From contig CM119268.1 in the NCBI GenBank assembly GCA_051294375.1, positions 23,664,035 through 23,728,034 of the forward strand: 64,000 nucleotides of DNA, read 5' to 3'. Positions 15,587 to 27,689 of the stretch are shown in pieces (the stretch's first letter is position 1; every line of letters starts with the position of its first letter). A program made the position numbers and the translations under genes. A model generated the notes under the pieces. The model searched no databases. It was not told where the DNA came from and worked only from the letters and a program-made list of their open reading frames with translations. The DNA comes from Paraspadella gotoi. Taxonomy: Eukaryota; Chaetognatha.

Positions 15587-18205
15587 NNNNNNNNNNNNNN
15601 NNNNNNNNNNNNNNNNNNNNNNNNNNNNNNNNNNNNNNNNNNNNNNNNNNNNNNNNNNNNNNNNNNNNNNNNNNNNNNNNNNNNNNNNNNNNNNNNNNNN
15701 NNNNNNNNNNNNNNNNNNNNNNNNNNNNNNNNNNNNNNNNNNNNNNNNNNNNNNNNNNNNNNNNNNNNNNNNNNNGAGAGAGAGATAAGTCCACAAGTAT
15801 ACAAAACATATATACAGTTCTTTATTTTGTTTTCTGAGTTTCATGACGTGATATTGATAAGTTTATAAACATTTCTAAGATCGAAACGTTGTGATATAAA
15901 TCCTTTCTTTTCGTTGTTTGAGAGAATTAGAGACAGTTTGAGTTCAGTTTTGACAACGATTTTGTTTTAATTAAAACAATAAAACATTTACATTAAAACA
16001 AAATCGTTGTCAAAACTGAACTCAAACTGTCTCTAAGATCGAAACAAAACATTAATTGAATATTTTACTTTAAAATGATAATTATTAAGATCATCTTTAT
16101 TCTATTAACTTAAATGTTGCTGAATCCAATTTTAATAATCAGTTTTCTCTAGTGTTTAACGTTTAAAAAGAGACTTTGACCTCAAAATGATCACAAATTG
16201 AAATTCATCAAAATTAATACTATAATAGTTTTTTTCTTTTATTTTATTAATAACAAAAACGATATTAACACAATTGTTAAATACAAAAACAGCAACGGAA
16301 TCAATAAAAACGTAAAAAGACTGGAACTGCTTCAACGTCATCACATGCAACAGAACTCTCATATATTTTCACACGAGAGTTATAACAATCNNNNNNNNNN
16401 NNNNNNNNNNNNNNNNNNNNNNNNNNNNNNNNNNNNNNNNNNNNNNNNNNNNNNNNNNNNNNNNNNNNNNNNNNNNNNNNNNNNNNNNNNNNNNNNNNNN
16501 NNNNNNNNNNNNNNNNNNNNNNNNNNNNNNNNNNNNNNNNNNNNNNNNNNNNNNNNNNNNNNNNNNNNNNNNNNNNNNNNNNNNNNNNNNNNNNNNNNNN
16601 NNNNNNNNNNNNNNNNNNNNNNNNNNNNNNNNNNNNNNNNNNNNNNNNNNCGACACAGATCATCTTTCCTTTGGGCACCAGACGGCGTCTCTATCTCTAT
16701 CTCTCTCTATCTGTTTGTCTCTATCTCTCTCTGTCTCTATCTCTCTCTGTCATTCACGGATGGAGCCATCCAGGGTCAAACTTTACTGAGAACACTTAGG
16801 TCCCATGAAATTCATAGAAAGTAATGATAAAAATGATCAAAACAGTTACGGTCCTCGTTCCTATTTATTAAAATTNNNNNNNNNNNNNNNNNNNNNNNNN
16901 NNNNNNNNNNNNNNNNNNNNNNNNNNNNNNNNNNNNNNNNNNNNNNNNNNNNNNNNNNNNNNNNNNNNNNNNNNNNNNNNNNNNNNNNNNNNNNNNNNNN
17001 NNNNNNNNNNNNNNNNNNNNNNNNNNNNNNNNNNNNNNNNNNNNNNNNNNNNNNNNNNNNNNNNNNNNNNNNNNNNNNNNNNNNNNNNNNNNNNNNNNNN
17101 NNNNNNNNNNNNNNNNNNNNNNNNNNNNNNNNNNNNNNNNNNNNNNNNNNNNNNNNNNNNNNNNNNNNNNNNNNNNNNNNNNNNNNNNNNNNNNNNNNNN
17201 NNNNNNNNNNNNNNNNNNNNNNNNNNNNNNNNNNNNNNNNNNNNNNNNNNNNNNNNNNNNNNNNNNNNNNNNNNNNNNNNNNNNNNNNNNNNNNNNNNNN
17301 NNNNNNNNNNNNNNNNNNNNNNNNNNNNNNNNNNNNNNNNNNNNNNNNNNNNNNNNNNNNNNNNNNNNNNNNNNNNNNNNNNNNNNNNNNNNNNNNNNNN
17401 NNNNNNNNNNNNNNNNNNNNNNNNNNNNNNNNNNNNNNNNNNNNNNNNNNNNNNNNNNNNNNNNNNNNNNNNNNNNNNNNNNNNNNNNNNNNNNNNNNNN
17501 NNNNNNNNNNNNNNNNNNNNNNNNNNNNNNNNNNNNNNNNNNNNNNNNNNNNNNNNNNNNNNNNNNNNNNNNNNNNNNNNNNNNNNNNNNNNNNNNNNNN
17601 NNNNNNNNNNNNNNNNNNNNNNNNNNNNNNNNNNNNNNNNNNNNNNNNNNNNNNNNNNNNNNNNNNNNNNNNNNNNNNNNNNNNNNNNNNNNNNNNNNNN
17701 NNNNNNNNNNNNNNNNNNNNNNNNNNNNNNNNNNNNNNNNNNNNNNNNNNNNNNNNNNNNNNNNNNNNNNNNNNNNNNNNNNNNNNNTCTATTTCTCTAT
17801 CTCTCTCTAAACTATGTATATAGTTAGTCCACTTTGTAATATTTATGTTAATTTATTTACATTTCTTTAAAATGCGTACATACATATATATGTACAGCTC
17901 ATTAACAATTGCATTNNNNNNNNNNNNNNNNNNNNNNNNNNNNNNNNNNNNNNNNNNNNNNNNNNNNNNNNNNNNNNNNNNNNNNNNNNNNNNNNNNNNN
18001 NNNNNNNNNNNNNNNNNNNNNNNNNNNNNNNNNNNNNNNNNNNNNNNNNNNNNNNNNNNNNNNNNNNNNNNNNNNNNNNNNNNNNNNNNNNNNNNNNNNN
18101 NNNNNNNNNNNNNNNNNNNNNNNNNNNNNNNNNNNNNNNNNNNNNNNNNNNNNNNNNNNNNNNNNNNNNNNNNNNNNNNNNNNNNNNNNNNNNNNNNNNN
18201 NNNNN
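15587..18205. other. Assembly gaps (N) with short islands
   Basis: N runs at 15587-15775, 16391-16650, 16876-17787 and 17916-18205. Islands between them hold CT/CTAT microsatellites (16684-16752, 17788-17806) and the inverted repeat at 15927-16036. Other N runs in the window: 19466-19490, 27183-27194, 29022-29046, 30050-30074, 37370-37462, 47742-48058, 48157-48181, 57721-57820 and 63471-63495. Confidence 0.95.
15927..16036. repeat. Perfect 45-bp inverted repeat with 20-bp spacer
   Basis: Arms 15927-15971 and 15992-16036 are exact reverse complements; the left arm contains GAGACAGTTTGAGTTCAG. TCTAAGATCGAAAC also occurs just left of the left arm (15873-15886) and again at 16032-16045. It could be a foldback element or MITE core, or a read-turnaround artefact between two gaps. 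Confidence 0.9.
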
Positions 18206-18851
18206 GAACTGACCCCAAGTTTTGTCCCTAATGAGAATTCTATTTAAGGGTCACGGGTCACAGTCGGGTCAGAGATCAAAAGAGTCACGTGGTCACGTAT
18301 CGAGTGGACGGAAATTATAAAAAGAAAGACGTTTTCTTGCTCGCTCCGATTTGACATTTCTATTTCGAATTAAGAAAACTGTTTACCGAAAGCATCCCAT
18401 ATCTGGATTTGGTGCTGAATAAGATTAGTTTTAAGGGTTAAAGTTAAATATTATAAAATATATAATATATATATATATTCCATGACTGTTGTAGAGGTTT
18501 TAGCTCATTTAGCAACTTAAAAATAAATAAAATATAAGAATTAATCATTAAGTAAGGTTAATGAGGCAGGAAAAATCTATTTTTTTTGACTGATCATCAT
18601 TTGTTCCACCACCAATGACCTTAGTTTTGAATAGAGTAGTGATTCTTGGGTCCTTAGTTTGTTATTAACCATCATAGAATTATGATTTGTATGGATCACT
18701 AATTTTAATTCGATTTGTATATCATTACTATTTGTTTATTAATTCTGATTCATAATTTTTGTTTTGCCAGAATTATTCTATTTACTTATTGTTGCTGTCG
18801 TTCCATTTTAAAACGTTAAATTTAATTCTTCGAAGTTTAACCCTTTAAATT

Positions 18852-18886
<35 letters not shown>

Positions 18887-18986
18887 TTCTCTCTCTCTCT
18901 CCCTCCCCCCATTACCTCCCTCTCCTATTTCTCCGGGACATTTTCGAGTCGGGACACGCGAATGTTTCATAATTAGTTCATGAGGA

Positions 18987-19019
<33 letters not shown>

Positions 19020-19300
19020 GAGAGTGTAACTTTAACAATTTCATGTCAGTCGAAAAGGAAAAGGAAAAACAATTTTTTATCAAATCGTTCGTTTAAAAAA
19101 TCTAAAAGAAGCACGAACTCCACAAAAATGCATAAAGGCATTTTGCTATTTAAATAATAAAGTAAAATATTGAAACATTATCTTCTGTTCTTCACAAAAA
19201 AATATCTCATTTTAGTAAAAAGAAGAAATTTAATATTTTCATTCACCGGAGCCAAGTTGTGAAGTGATTTCTTTGTGAGTCAATTTCTTTTTTCGATTCA
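18206..19300. other. Intergenic, microsatellites only
   Basis: CT-rich run at 18853-18902, GA run at 18990-19024, otherwise AT-rich DNA with no recognisable gene. Confidence 0.45.
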
Positions 19301-19302
19301 CG

Positions 19303-20625
19303 ATGGATCTTCTTCAAACAGATACGGAAACAACTTTCGTGACGGAAGAGGTAAAAGTTAAATAATGTTTCGTCATGTCAAATCATGTCCCATCATGTCA
19401 TGTTATTAAAATTAGTGTTCTCGTTATTAATTAAATTGATTTTCCAATAAGTACGATTAAGAATANNNNNNNNNNNNNNNNNNNNNNNNNATTATTTTAT
19501 CTCCAAAGTAAAAATTATTCCTACTGAGTTTAAACCAAAAAAAATACCATTGATAAACTTTTAAATTTCGAATAAAACAGTCTGACCCAAACTGACTTTT
19601 CCTTTTAAAAAATAGTTCTTTTAATAAAAATCCTATCCCAAACTGACTTTTTCTTTAATAAATAGTTTCTTTAATTAAAATATCTACCAAACTGACTTTC
19701 TTTAATAAATAGTTTCTTTTATAAAAAGTCTACCCAATACTGACTTTTCTTTAATTAAATAGTTCTCTTAGATAAAAGTCTGACCCAAACTGACTTTTTC
19801 TTTTAAATAAATAGTTTCTTTAAGTAAAAGTCAGGTGACCCGAACACTGACGTTGTTCTTTTAATGAAGATAGTTTCTTTAATAAAAAGTCGACTCGCAA
19901 TACTGACTTTTCTTTAATAATAGTTGTTCCGTTTTAAGAAAAAGTCGGTGTCCGCAGACATGACTTTTGTGGCTCTTTTTATAAATATTTCGTGAGATAC
20001 TAGAAAAGGGTGCTGAGCCCAAACTGACTTTTCTGGTTTAATAAATAGTTCTTATAGAGAAGAGTCTGAGCCCAAAACTGACTTTTTGGCTTTGAGCGAT
20101 ATAATATGTTTGCTGTTAATAAAAGTCTTATCTCTTATATACTTTTTCTTATTATTATTCTTTAATTAGAAAGAGTCTACCCAAAAACTGACTTGTTCTT
20201 TTAAAAATATTTCTTTAATAAAAAGTCACCCATTAACGTGTTGAGCTTTTTAATATAATAGTTTCTTTTCAATTAAAAAAGTCTGACCCAAACGACTTTT
20301 TCTTTAATAAATGAGGTTCTTTTAATACAAGATAGTCCCTGGTCGTGTTCTGACCCAGACTACTTGTTTTTTTTTAATAAATAGTTCTGTTTACATAAAA
20401 TGTAGTTCAGCCCAAACTGACTTTTTCTGCTTAATAAATAGTTTTCTATTTTAATAAAGTCCTTGACTCTCTATACTGACTTTGTTTTTCTGTTAGATAG
20501 ATATAGTTCTAATAAAAAGTTTACCTCCAACTGACTTTTTCTCTTTAAGTGTTGAGCTAGATGAATTCAAAGAATCCGTTGGGGTAACCATGCCATCGAT
20601 CCACGAGTATCACTTTTTCAGACAA
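19303..20625 (+). CDS. Possible first two coding exons of an unrecognised gene
   Basis: Candidate exon 1 is 19303-19350: ATG, then MDLLQTDTETTFVTEE, ending GAAGAG|GTAAAAG. Candidate exon 2 is 20557-20625, after TTGAG and a CT-rich tract; it reads LDEFKESVGVTMPSIHEY plus five residues and ends CAGACAA|GTAAAC. Both are phase 0, so they join into 39 acidic residues. The intron would hold a 25-N gap and the 51-bp satellite. No family is recognised, and no third exon was found before the rearranged region at 21 kb, so the gene would be truncated or run into misassembled DNA. Inference rests on start, donor and phase agreement only. Confidence 0.3.
19491..20556 (+). repeat. 51-bp AT-rich satellite, noisy copy
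   Basis: About twenty imperfect units with the anchor CCCAAACTGACTTTTTCTTT and then AATAAATAGTTTC. The unit is about 50-52 bases, but spacing drifts through many single-base indels. The array begins directly at a 25-N gap, which together with the indels suggests an uncorrected long-read gap fill. No coding content. Confidence 0.85.
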
Positions 20626-20880
20626 GTAAACTTCACTGGACTAAAAATATATGTGAAAAACGATCCCGAGTCCCACCTCATTTCTAAAAGCGCTATCTAT
20701 ATTTCTTTCTATTATATTATTATTGTTATATTATCTATTATATATTAGTTTTGTGGATTTGTAATAACAAATATGTGTTATCTATATTATATTAGGTTAA
20801 AAACAGAAATTCGAGCGTATTTTAAGAGCTATTTAGGGCACAGTTGGGTATATTATTAAAAATGCTTTCTAACAACTTAC

Positions 20881-20981
20881 TTGTGATGGAACGTTCTAGG
20901 TTGGTGTGAGACTCCGTCGTCGGTCAACTGACAAGTAGCATCCAAAATACACCATTCAATACATCGCACTTGCTCACTCAC
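20881..20981 (-). CDS. Possible internal coding exon, unrecognised
   Basis: The minus strand has acceptor TTTTTTTGCAG, then 101 bases open in one frame, beginning VSEQVRCIEWCILDATCQ and ending CACAA|GTAAGT, a strong donor. It has three Cys and coding-like composition in an AT-rich setting. No partner exon was identified and the region is low quality. It could be an exon of a gene running left, opposite to the fragment at 19.3-20.6 kb, or chance. Confidence 0.3.
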
Positions 20982-20999
20982 CTGCAAAAAAACTGGTGT

Positions 21000-21525
21000 T
21001 AATGATATTAGTTTGTTATCAGTTCTCATGCTTATTTATTTTAATATAAATTTTTTGTAATGATAATTTAGTAACAAGCAATATAAATTATCGGTTCATT
21101 TAATAAATAACTCTCTTGGACGCACTTGGTGTTTAGGCCCTTCATACTCTTTATGAGTATATGAAATAGCAGTCCCGTGCAAAGCTTCGAATCAAGAACT
21201 CGCTCTCGAGTCTCGTGTTATTCATGTTACTATCACAGGCGCCGCATTCACCACAGCGGCAACTTCTGTTTTGGGACTAAAGAATCGACTTGTAGCTCAC
21301 TGTGCGATGAAAACAAACTATGGTCATTGCATTTGTTTCTTTCTGGGTCTTCGCTTTGGATACATAAATTAGAGAAACATTTATGGGATGTTAAGCATTA
21401 TTATTACATTTAACATTATTTATCCCCATGTGGTTGCGTCACAAGACTTCTGCCTTCTCGAACTCGCGCGCAACAAAGCTTCTTGTAAAAATGTACGAAA
21501 TCGTTCTAAAAAGACTGTGTGGATT
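21000..21525 (+). repeat. Long F2 repeat, noisy copy
   Basis: Matches the cleaner copies at 26926-27182 and 27195-27640 (AATAGCAGGTCCCTGCAAGC, ACAGGCGCCGGCATTCACAC, TCACTGTGCGATGGGAAAAC) but with dense one-base insertions and deletions. The open frame at 21177-21413 is a by-product. Confidence 0.8.
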
Positions 21526-21529
21526 TCAT

Positions 21530-22590
21530 TATATCATTATCTTATTAGTGGGGTATAATTGTGTTAAACTGTAATCAATGACGATACCTGTTTTCACATA
21601 GAACGAAAGTTTAACTTCAAAGTGGTAAATTTCAGGCTTAATCTCCTATTTTATCTTCACCTATTTGCTTTATTCTTTCTTTTCCTCCCTCTCTCTCCTC
21701 ACCCCCGTGTGATACCCCCTGTCTTTTCAATTTTCCCCATAACCTCCGACTTCGCCGCAGTGAGATCCTGTAAGTACCGCCCCGCCGCCGCCGCCGTTGT
21801 CGTCGTCTCGTCGTCGTTTCGTCGGGCATATTTCCCCATTACGCAAAAATCCGCGTCCGATCTCCGCTGGTCACGTGTCGAAGTCACGTGATTTTAAAAG
21901 TCTCACGGACCTCGAGATGACTAATCGTCATATCACTTTGACCTCGAATGATCTGGAATCTGCTCCAATCACTGACTCGATATTGACTGAAGCGTCCAAT
22001 CACAGACCTCGACAATAGACGAATCTGTCCAATCATGTGATCCGGGGCGAAAGATCACACAACTTGATCATGTGATCAATGCGACTTTCGCCCCGCGAAT
22101 GTCACGCTGATGGAAGACGATTCGAAATCTCAAGTTCACGTGACGAAAAGATGACCAATGATATGCAATTGAGGTCTTGGGAAATTCGAAAGAGGTCTCC
22201 GTGGGCAAGTTTTGTCCGTGATTGTCGTCGTCGTTGTCTGTCGTTTGTCTTCGTCGTCACATCGTCGTGCGTCTTGTCGTCTCTCATCATCATCGTCTTG
22301 AGTCTTAGTCTCTGACGGTCGGACGCACTGGAAACAGCGCCAGCAAATAGTGACCGCGTAGTTTTTCTAATTTGCTGCTGCTTTTACTGCGACCCCTGTC
22401 GCTGCTACTTACCCAACCGCCTGCGCTGCTGCGTCCGCTACTGCAATTGGAGATCAACATCTGCGACTTTGTTATATCCTTCTTACGACATCAGAATTTG
22501 ACGCGAATCCTGCAGATTTTTGAAACAGATTGTAGGAATGTTTAAAGGGAAAAGAGAGATGTTACAAATTCGGAACAATTAGGCAAAGAT
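21530..22590 (+). repeat. Block X, direct copy, rich in CACGTGA and CGTCGT
   Basis: About 1.06 kb matching the reverse complement of 27690-28960. Shared words include AACTTCAAAGTG, TTTTCAATTTTC, several CACGTGA E-box motifs, GCGACTTTCGCC, GGAAGACGATT and AATCCTGCAGAT. It contains no recognised protein. The CpG-rich, E-box-rich composition looks more like a promoter or UTR region than coding DNA; that is inference. Confidence 0.75.
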
Positions 22591-25500
22591 TGAGAAAAAG
22601 TTTTAATAATATAAGAGAAGAAATGAAGAAGGTAAAAGAAGATAATCTTGAGTATAGTAAGATTTAGGGGACTAGCTTCCCTTGTGATACTTTTTCGTTT
22701 TAAGTTTAGCTACTTAATGAACTAGGGATGAGCTATAAATTTTTATTAAAAAATGGTCAGATTCATTACAGAGAAATGGTGGAAAAATAATTTTCGTCTT
22801 CACTTAACACAGAAAAAGTCAGAGAGAGAAATATATTAAAAGGCCGTAATATAGACATAAAAGCAAGTACATGATCGAAATAAAGCCTCCCGGTAGGTAT
22901 AGCGCCGTTAAAAAAAAGACAAAATACGAGAAGCTTATAATCAACAATCTGGTATTAATAGCTATAAAGAAAGGAAACAGGTCCATCTCACGGCGATCGG
23001 ATATTCTAACGAGATGACTCACGGAATTTAAAGTTCCCGACTGCTGCTAGTAACGTTACATTTCAATAAATCCTTTAATGCGTGTTTCCTTAAAATTGGA
23101 GCATAATTCTGGATTGGAAAGAAAATTGAGAGTTGGCCTTGGGCCCGCTAAGCATCTAAACTTAAACGCTAAAAGGAGTAGAATCTGACACTACCAACCA
23201 TATACAAAAATTAAGCATTTAGTTAGATATGAGCTCATGGGCTGCGCGCATGACTTTGGACATCGTTCCCATTGAGTTTATTCAAAAGATTCGTTCGAAT
23301 CATTAAGCTAATAATTAAGCTTTAAGTCAGGGGATAAGCGATGACATTAAGACTGTAAAGTTAAAGATAATAGATACAGTTAAGGGTATTAAGGTAGGGT
23401 ATAAGGGGATTCATGAAGGGGATTTAGTTTAAGATTAGGGATGTAGATTTGAAGAGTGGAGATTCAAGTTTATACCAAGGGATGGCTTGAGTAGAGCAAA
23501 GTTTGTTTTGATATATTTAAGGTGGCAAGGATTAAGGGAGATGAGCGGCATTAAGTCGAGAAGGTTTGAAAGATTGTGGCCCGTGGAGTGTTCGGGCTGT
23601 CCAGCGATCTCCCTTCTCATCGGCCCAACGGCTTTCTCCAGCAGCCGTAGAGAACAGATGACGCAGCCAGAGAAGAGAAGTTTGAAAAAAACTGCCTAAG
23701 ACTGCTGAATGTGGACATCCCAGAAAGGACATAGTCCCAGGCTTGGCCACCGATGCGTCGTGGAGAGCAGAGCCAAGGCCGTTTCGGCGGGTGGACGAAC
23801 GGTGACAAGTTGGGGCAATTGGAGGCGCTTGAAGTTGGAGGAGATTGAGAGGAACAAAAAATACTATTAGTTTATAAAATAACGAGTAAGAGATGACTTC
23901 ATTATCTAATAATTACATGGTACAATTTAACGCGCCGTCGTAAATTAACGCTGTCATTGGCAAACCCCATGCAAATTTTTCAATGTTAAAAATATGAATT
24001 TAAAGAAAAACCCAAACTATTATACATGCAAATTTTATCAGAATCACTTTTATATGCCTCAGCATAATAGCAGAATGATGGGATTTTTGTTAGAACTCAC
24101 TGTTTTTTAGAGTTTTAATTTTTTCGTTTGTATTTCAGTGTAAGTTGTCTGAAGAACTTGTGATATAAATAGTAATATAATATTAGGTATTTTTCTGAAA
24201 GCCCTTGTCAAATCTAAAGAGAATGAGTTACTTACTAATACCTTCGGCTATCAAAATTACTGTGCTTGCCCAGCTTAATATAATAAGATACTCAAAAACG
24301 AGACATCTTTTTAAAACAATAGCTGAGAGTAAACTTTATGATTTTTATAAAATTGTTATTGGCATCTACAATAATTTTTTTCAGGATTTTTCATATACTT
24401 ATATAAATAATAAAATTTTTGTATAATAATTTAAAACTCGTCACCTATATTTTTAAAAAAATTTACAAATTATCAAAAATTCACTTGACACTCTTAATAA
24501 TTAAGGCGGCAAGCTTACTTTCTATTTAAGCTTCTTCCGTAATATATATATATGTTAATATTTAATAAAATTACTTTGTTTAAAAAAGTCGCAAAAGTTC
24601 AAAAAAAATTGCATTAAAACACAGTGAGTTGGAAAATGGAAACCGATTTGAAAAGCCAACTTTCTCCACTCAATGATCAAGCATATCTAAACTGATCAAT
24701 ATAAATCTTTAATTACATAAATAGTTTAATATTTTTCACTCAATTAATTTTTTAAAAAAATCAAATAACACGGTTGCCAAATGACAGCGCTATCTCTACC
24801 GCGCTTGTAAAATTTCACCATGTATAATACTAAATCATCTAACTTCATATGATATCATCGCATTTGCATCTTTATAATAGTGACAACAAAAACCTCTTCA
24901 TTGCTTGAAGCTCAAATCCACTAATCGTCCTGGTATTTGGGTTTCTTGTTCAGGAAAGCTATGAAGAACGATTGACGCAACACAATCATTTATTTTCATC
25001 TTCGAAAAACTTCAGCACAGCACTTCCAACAATGTTGAGAGCGCTAATGTGGGTCCTCCTGCATCTATCCATCTCAACTCTTTAACCTCTTCTTCAGACA
25101 TGAACGGGTCCTGAGCTGAATCACTAGAGCTTTCCACGCCCCCAGTGGTTAACGCATCCTCACGATTCCTTCTGCTGGCTGATACCATTCAGAATGATCC
25201 CACTGTTTCTGCTTCATAGGCAGCGCGAACTTACTCCATCACCAAACTCCGTTTCCATTACTGAATAAAAGCAGTTACAGTGTACTCACCTTTCACGCAT
25301 AGAGAGTGCACTGGCGCCCAAATATCAATTCTCGGTTTCTTTCCATTGGGATTTAATTGAGTTTCCAGCATTCTTTAACCATTCGTTTCTAGGCCACTGA
25401 GACATTTTGTCCTCAGCTCTTAGACGTGTATGCACAGCTCAGCAAAGCCTTAAACATTTTTTTTCAATTGATACCGATCCCGGTTTACTTCCAAATTTTC

Positions 25501-26290
25501 TAGACATCCATAAAATTTAACTATTACAAGTGCATTGACCTCGCGGCTGCGTCTCTTTCACCGGGAACTTAGGAAGCTATAAACCAACCCGAATAGTCTC
25601 ATTTCATCTTTCTCTCCGTACATCATACTGAACCAACCATTCGCACGTACCTCTTCTTGAGTATAAAACTTAAGATAAAAGGTTTCCTTCTAGCCTGACT
25701 GTTTTTAGTGCAGCCTTTGTATCGAACAGGTTGAAAGCTTCTTCTGATTCCCCAATTCTCTTGTAAGCTTCTTTTTTTGAACCATCTTCTTCCTCTGATT
25801 CCAACTAAATTTGATTCCATGACACCGCAAAGCGTTCTCTGTTGATTGTGAACGAAATGACAAACCAATCATTGCAAGCTCCGGTGATGATATCTTCTTG
25901 CGCAAAAAATAAGAATCTCGTACTATTAAGAGTCAAGGGAGAACGACGACAAGCAAAGCCTATACAACCCCTTAACCATCCCGATACCCTTAACCTATCG
26001 CTATTACACGACAATGACACTTTATGACACATTAATCGCGAGCTACCAACGGCGAATACTATCCAAGAACAACGTCTCTACTCACCTTTTGTCGCTTCAC
26101 TTGTCACTCTGTCCTTCCTTTTGTTAAATACAGATTAATCTTTTTTGTCATTGTCTAAACATCTTCCCTTTAGAACTGCCATAAGTTTCGTGCGGGCTCA
26201 CTTAAATTTGTAATTAAAACCTGCTCACCCGATGAGCGAATACTATTCCATGTCCATCAACGACTTGTTTTTGATACTAACAACCTTCCG
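22590..26290 (-). pseudogene. Frame-broken copy of the DEG/ENaC 3' exons and introns
   Basis: Collinear with 29047-30049 (left part) and 33055-36110 (right part). It includes the transmembrane-2 exon (about 23560-23790, minus) and the extracellular exon (about 25285-25905, minus; recognisable AMIGLSFRSQ and CTKNSQARRKPF against AMIGFVILVHNQ and CTKNKVRLSKENPF). Differences are mostly one-base indels in coding and intron sequence alike, so no frame survives for long. It could be a decayed tandem duplicate, but equal damage in introns and exons and nearby gaps favour an uncorrected long-read copy of the same locus. The exon donor CACCTTT (plus) and acceptor are still visible. Confidence 0.7.
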
Positions 26291-26925
26291 GATCCTTACT
26301 ACTCATGCGTTTAATAGAATGAGTGCTATACTTTTTCTCCTCAACGCTGCGCAGTCAATACCAGGCGACCGCCGGGGCGCTGGGCGCGCGGGGGGGGGGG
26401 AGGAGGGCAGTGAGGTTGTGAGAGGGTCGTGTGCTAGTACCCATTACGAAGTAAACATGATCCATTAAGAGATGCTACCGCTGGATCCCACGGTAAGAGT
26501 GCAGGCATCCCCCTGATGGTGGCAATCGACTATCGTACGTTGGTTGATGTACCGATTTCTCTTTGCTCCTCGTTTTGGTGGACCGACATGTTAGAAGGAC
26601 ACCCAAATCTGTATCATGAAGCGATAGAAAATTTTTGGTCGATTTGTCTGGGAGACGGAATCGGGTATAGGCAGTGAGCCGGTAATCAAACATTAATCCT
26701 CTTGCCACTTCTCTATACCTGCTTCTTCCGAGTATTTCCTGGTTGATGATGCTGAAGAGTCATTTGCCATACTCGAACCATCCGTACATCCCCTGATTTA
26801 TAGCAGGTGTCTCTAATGTGCTGATTCGCACATCTGGACTATCATCGATCATGTTGCTTCCTCATAAGCAATCAGTCACCTCGACACAAGATGATATCTG
26901 TATCAAATGACTGCGCTCTCATCAA
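26291..26925. other. Unrecognised sequence with a G-run, low quality
   Basis: Continues leftover long-read-like sequence; contains a run of ten G at about 26391-26400. A minus-strand open frame (26475-26708) includes DYRLTAYTRFRLPDKSTKNF but cannot be assigned. It might hold the missing finger-domain exon of the channel; that is speculation from position. Confidence 0.25.
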
Positions 26926-27182
26926 AATGAAATAGCAGGTCCCTGCAAGCTTTCAATCAAGACTCGCTCTCAGTCTCGTTTATTCTATTTTATATCACAG
27001 GCGCCGGCATTCACACAGCGAATTCGTGTTTTTGGGACAAAGAATCGGACGGTAGCGTCACTGTGCGATGGGAAAACAAAACTATGTATTGCATTGTTTC
27101 TGTTTTCGGTCTTTCGCTTTGATACATAATTAGAGAAACATTATGCTGATTTAACATTTATTTATTTAACATTTAACATTTA
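26926..27182 (+). repeat. Long F2 repeat, partial clean copy
   Basis: Essentially identical to 27340-27596, including ACAGGCGCCGGCATTCACAC and TAATTAGAGAAACATTATGC, and cut off by a 12-N gap. The lack of divergence suggests the same sequence was placed twice. Confidence 0.85.
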
Positions 27183-27194
27183 NNNNNNNNNNNN

Positions 27195-27650
27195 TTGTTA
27201 TCATTCTCATTTTATTTATTTTAAATAATTTTTTGTTAATGAAATTAGTACAAGCAATATAAAATTATCCGTTCATTTAATAAATAAGCTATCTTGGACG
27301 GACTTTGGTGGTTTAAGGCCTTCATTACTCTTATGAGATAATGAAATAGCAGGTCCCTGCAAGCTTTCAATCAAGACTCGCTCTCAGTCTCGTTTATTCT
27401 ATTTTATATCACAGGCGCCGGCATTCACACAGCGAATTCGTGTTTTTGGGACAAAGAATCGGACGGTAGCGTCACTGTGCGATGGGAAAACAAAACTATG
27501 TATTGCATTGTTTCTGTTTTCGGTCTTTCGCTTTGATACATAATTAGAGAAACATTATGCTGATTTAACATTTATTTATTTAACATTTAACATTTATTTA
27601 TCCAATGTGTTGCGTCACAATGACTTTCTGCTTCGCGAGTACTCGCGGCG
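27195..27650 (+). repeat. Long F2 repeat, clean full copy
   Basis: The longest clean F2 copy: ATTTAATAAATAAGCTATCT, then GGTCCCTGCAAGCTTTCAAT, CGCCGGCATTCACACAGCG, CATTGTTTCTGTTTTCGGTC and the tail TGTGTTGCGTCACAATGAC. Shorter copies elsewhere contain only the first 70-150 bases. Confidence 0.8.
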
Positions 27651-27689
27651 CAACTAAAAGCATTCTTTGTAAAAATTGAATCGAATCGT

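Noticed and set aside
16198-18247. Open frames of 100-340 codons across 16-18 kb
   Set aside because: They consist mostly of unknown residues from N runs and carry no information.
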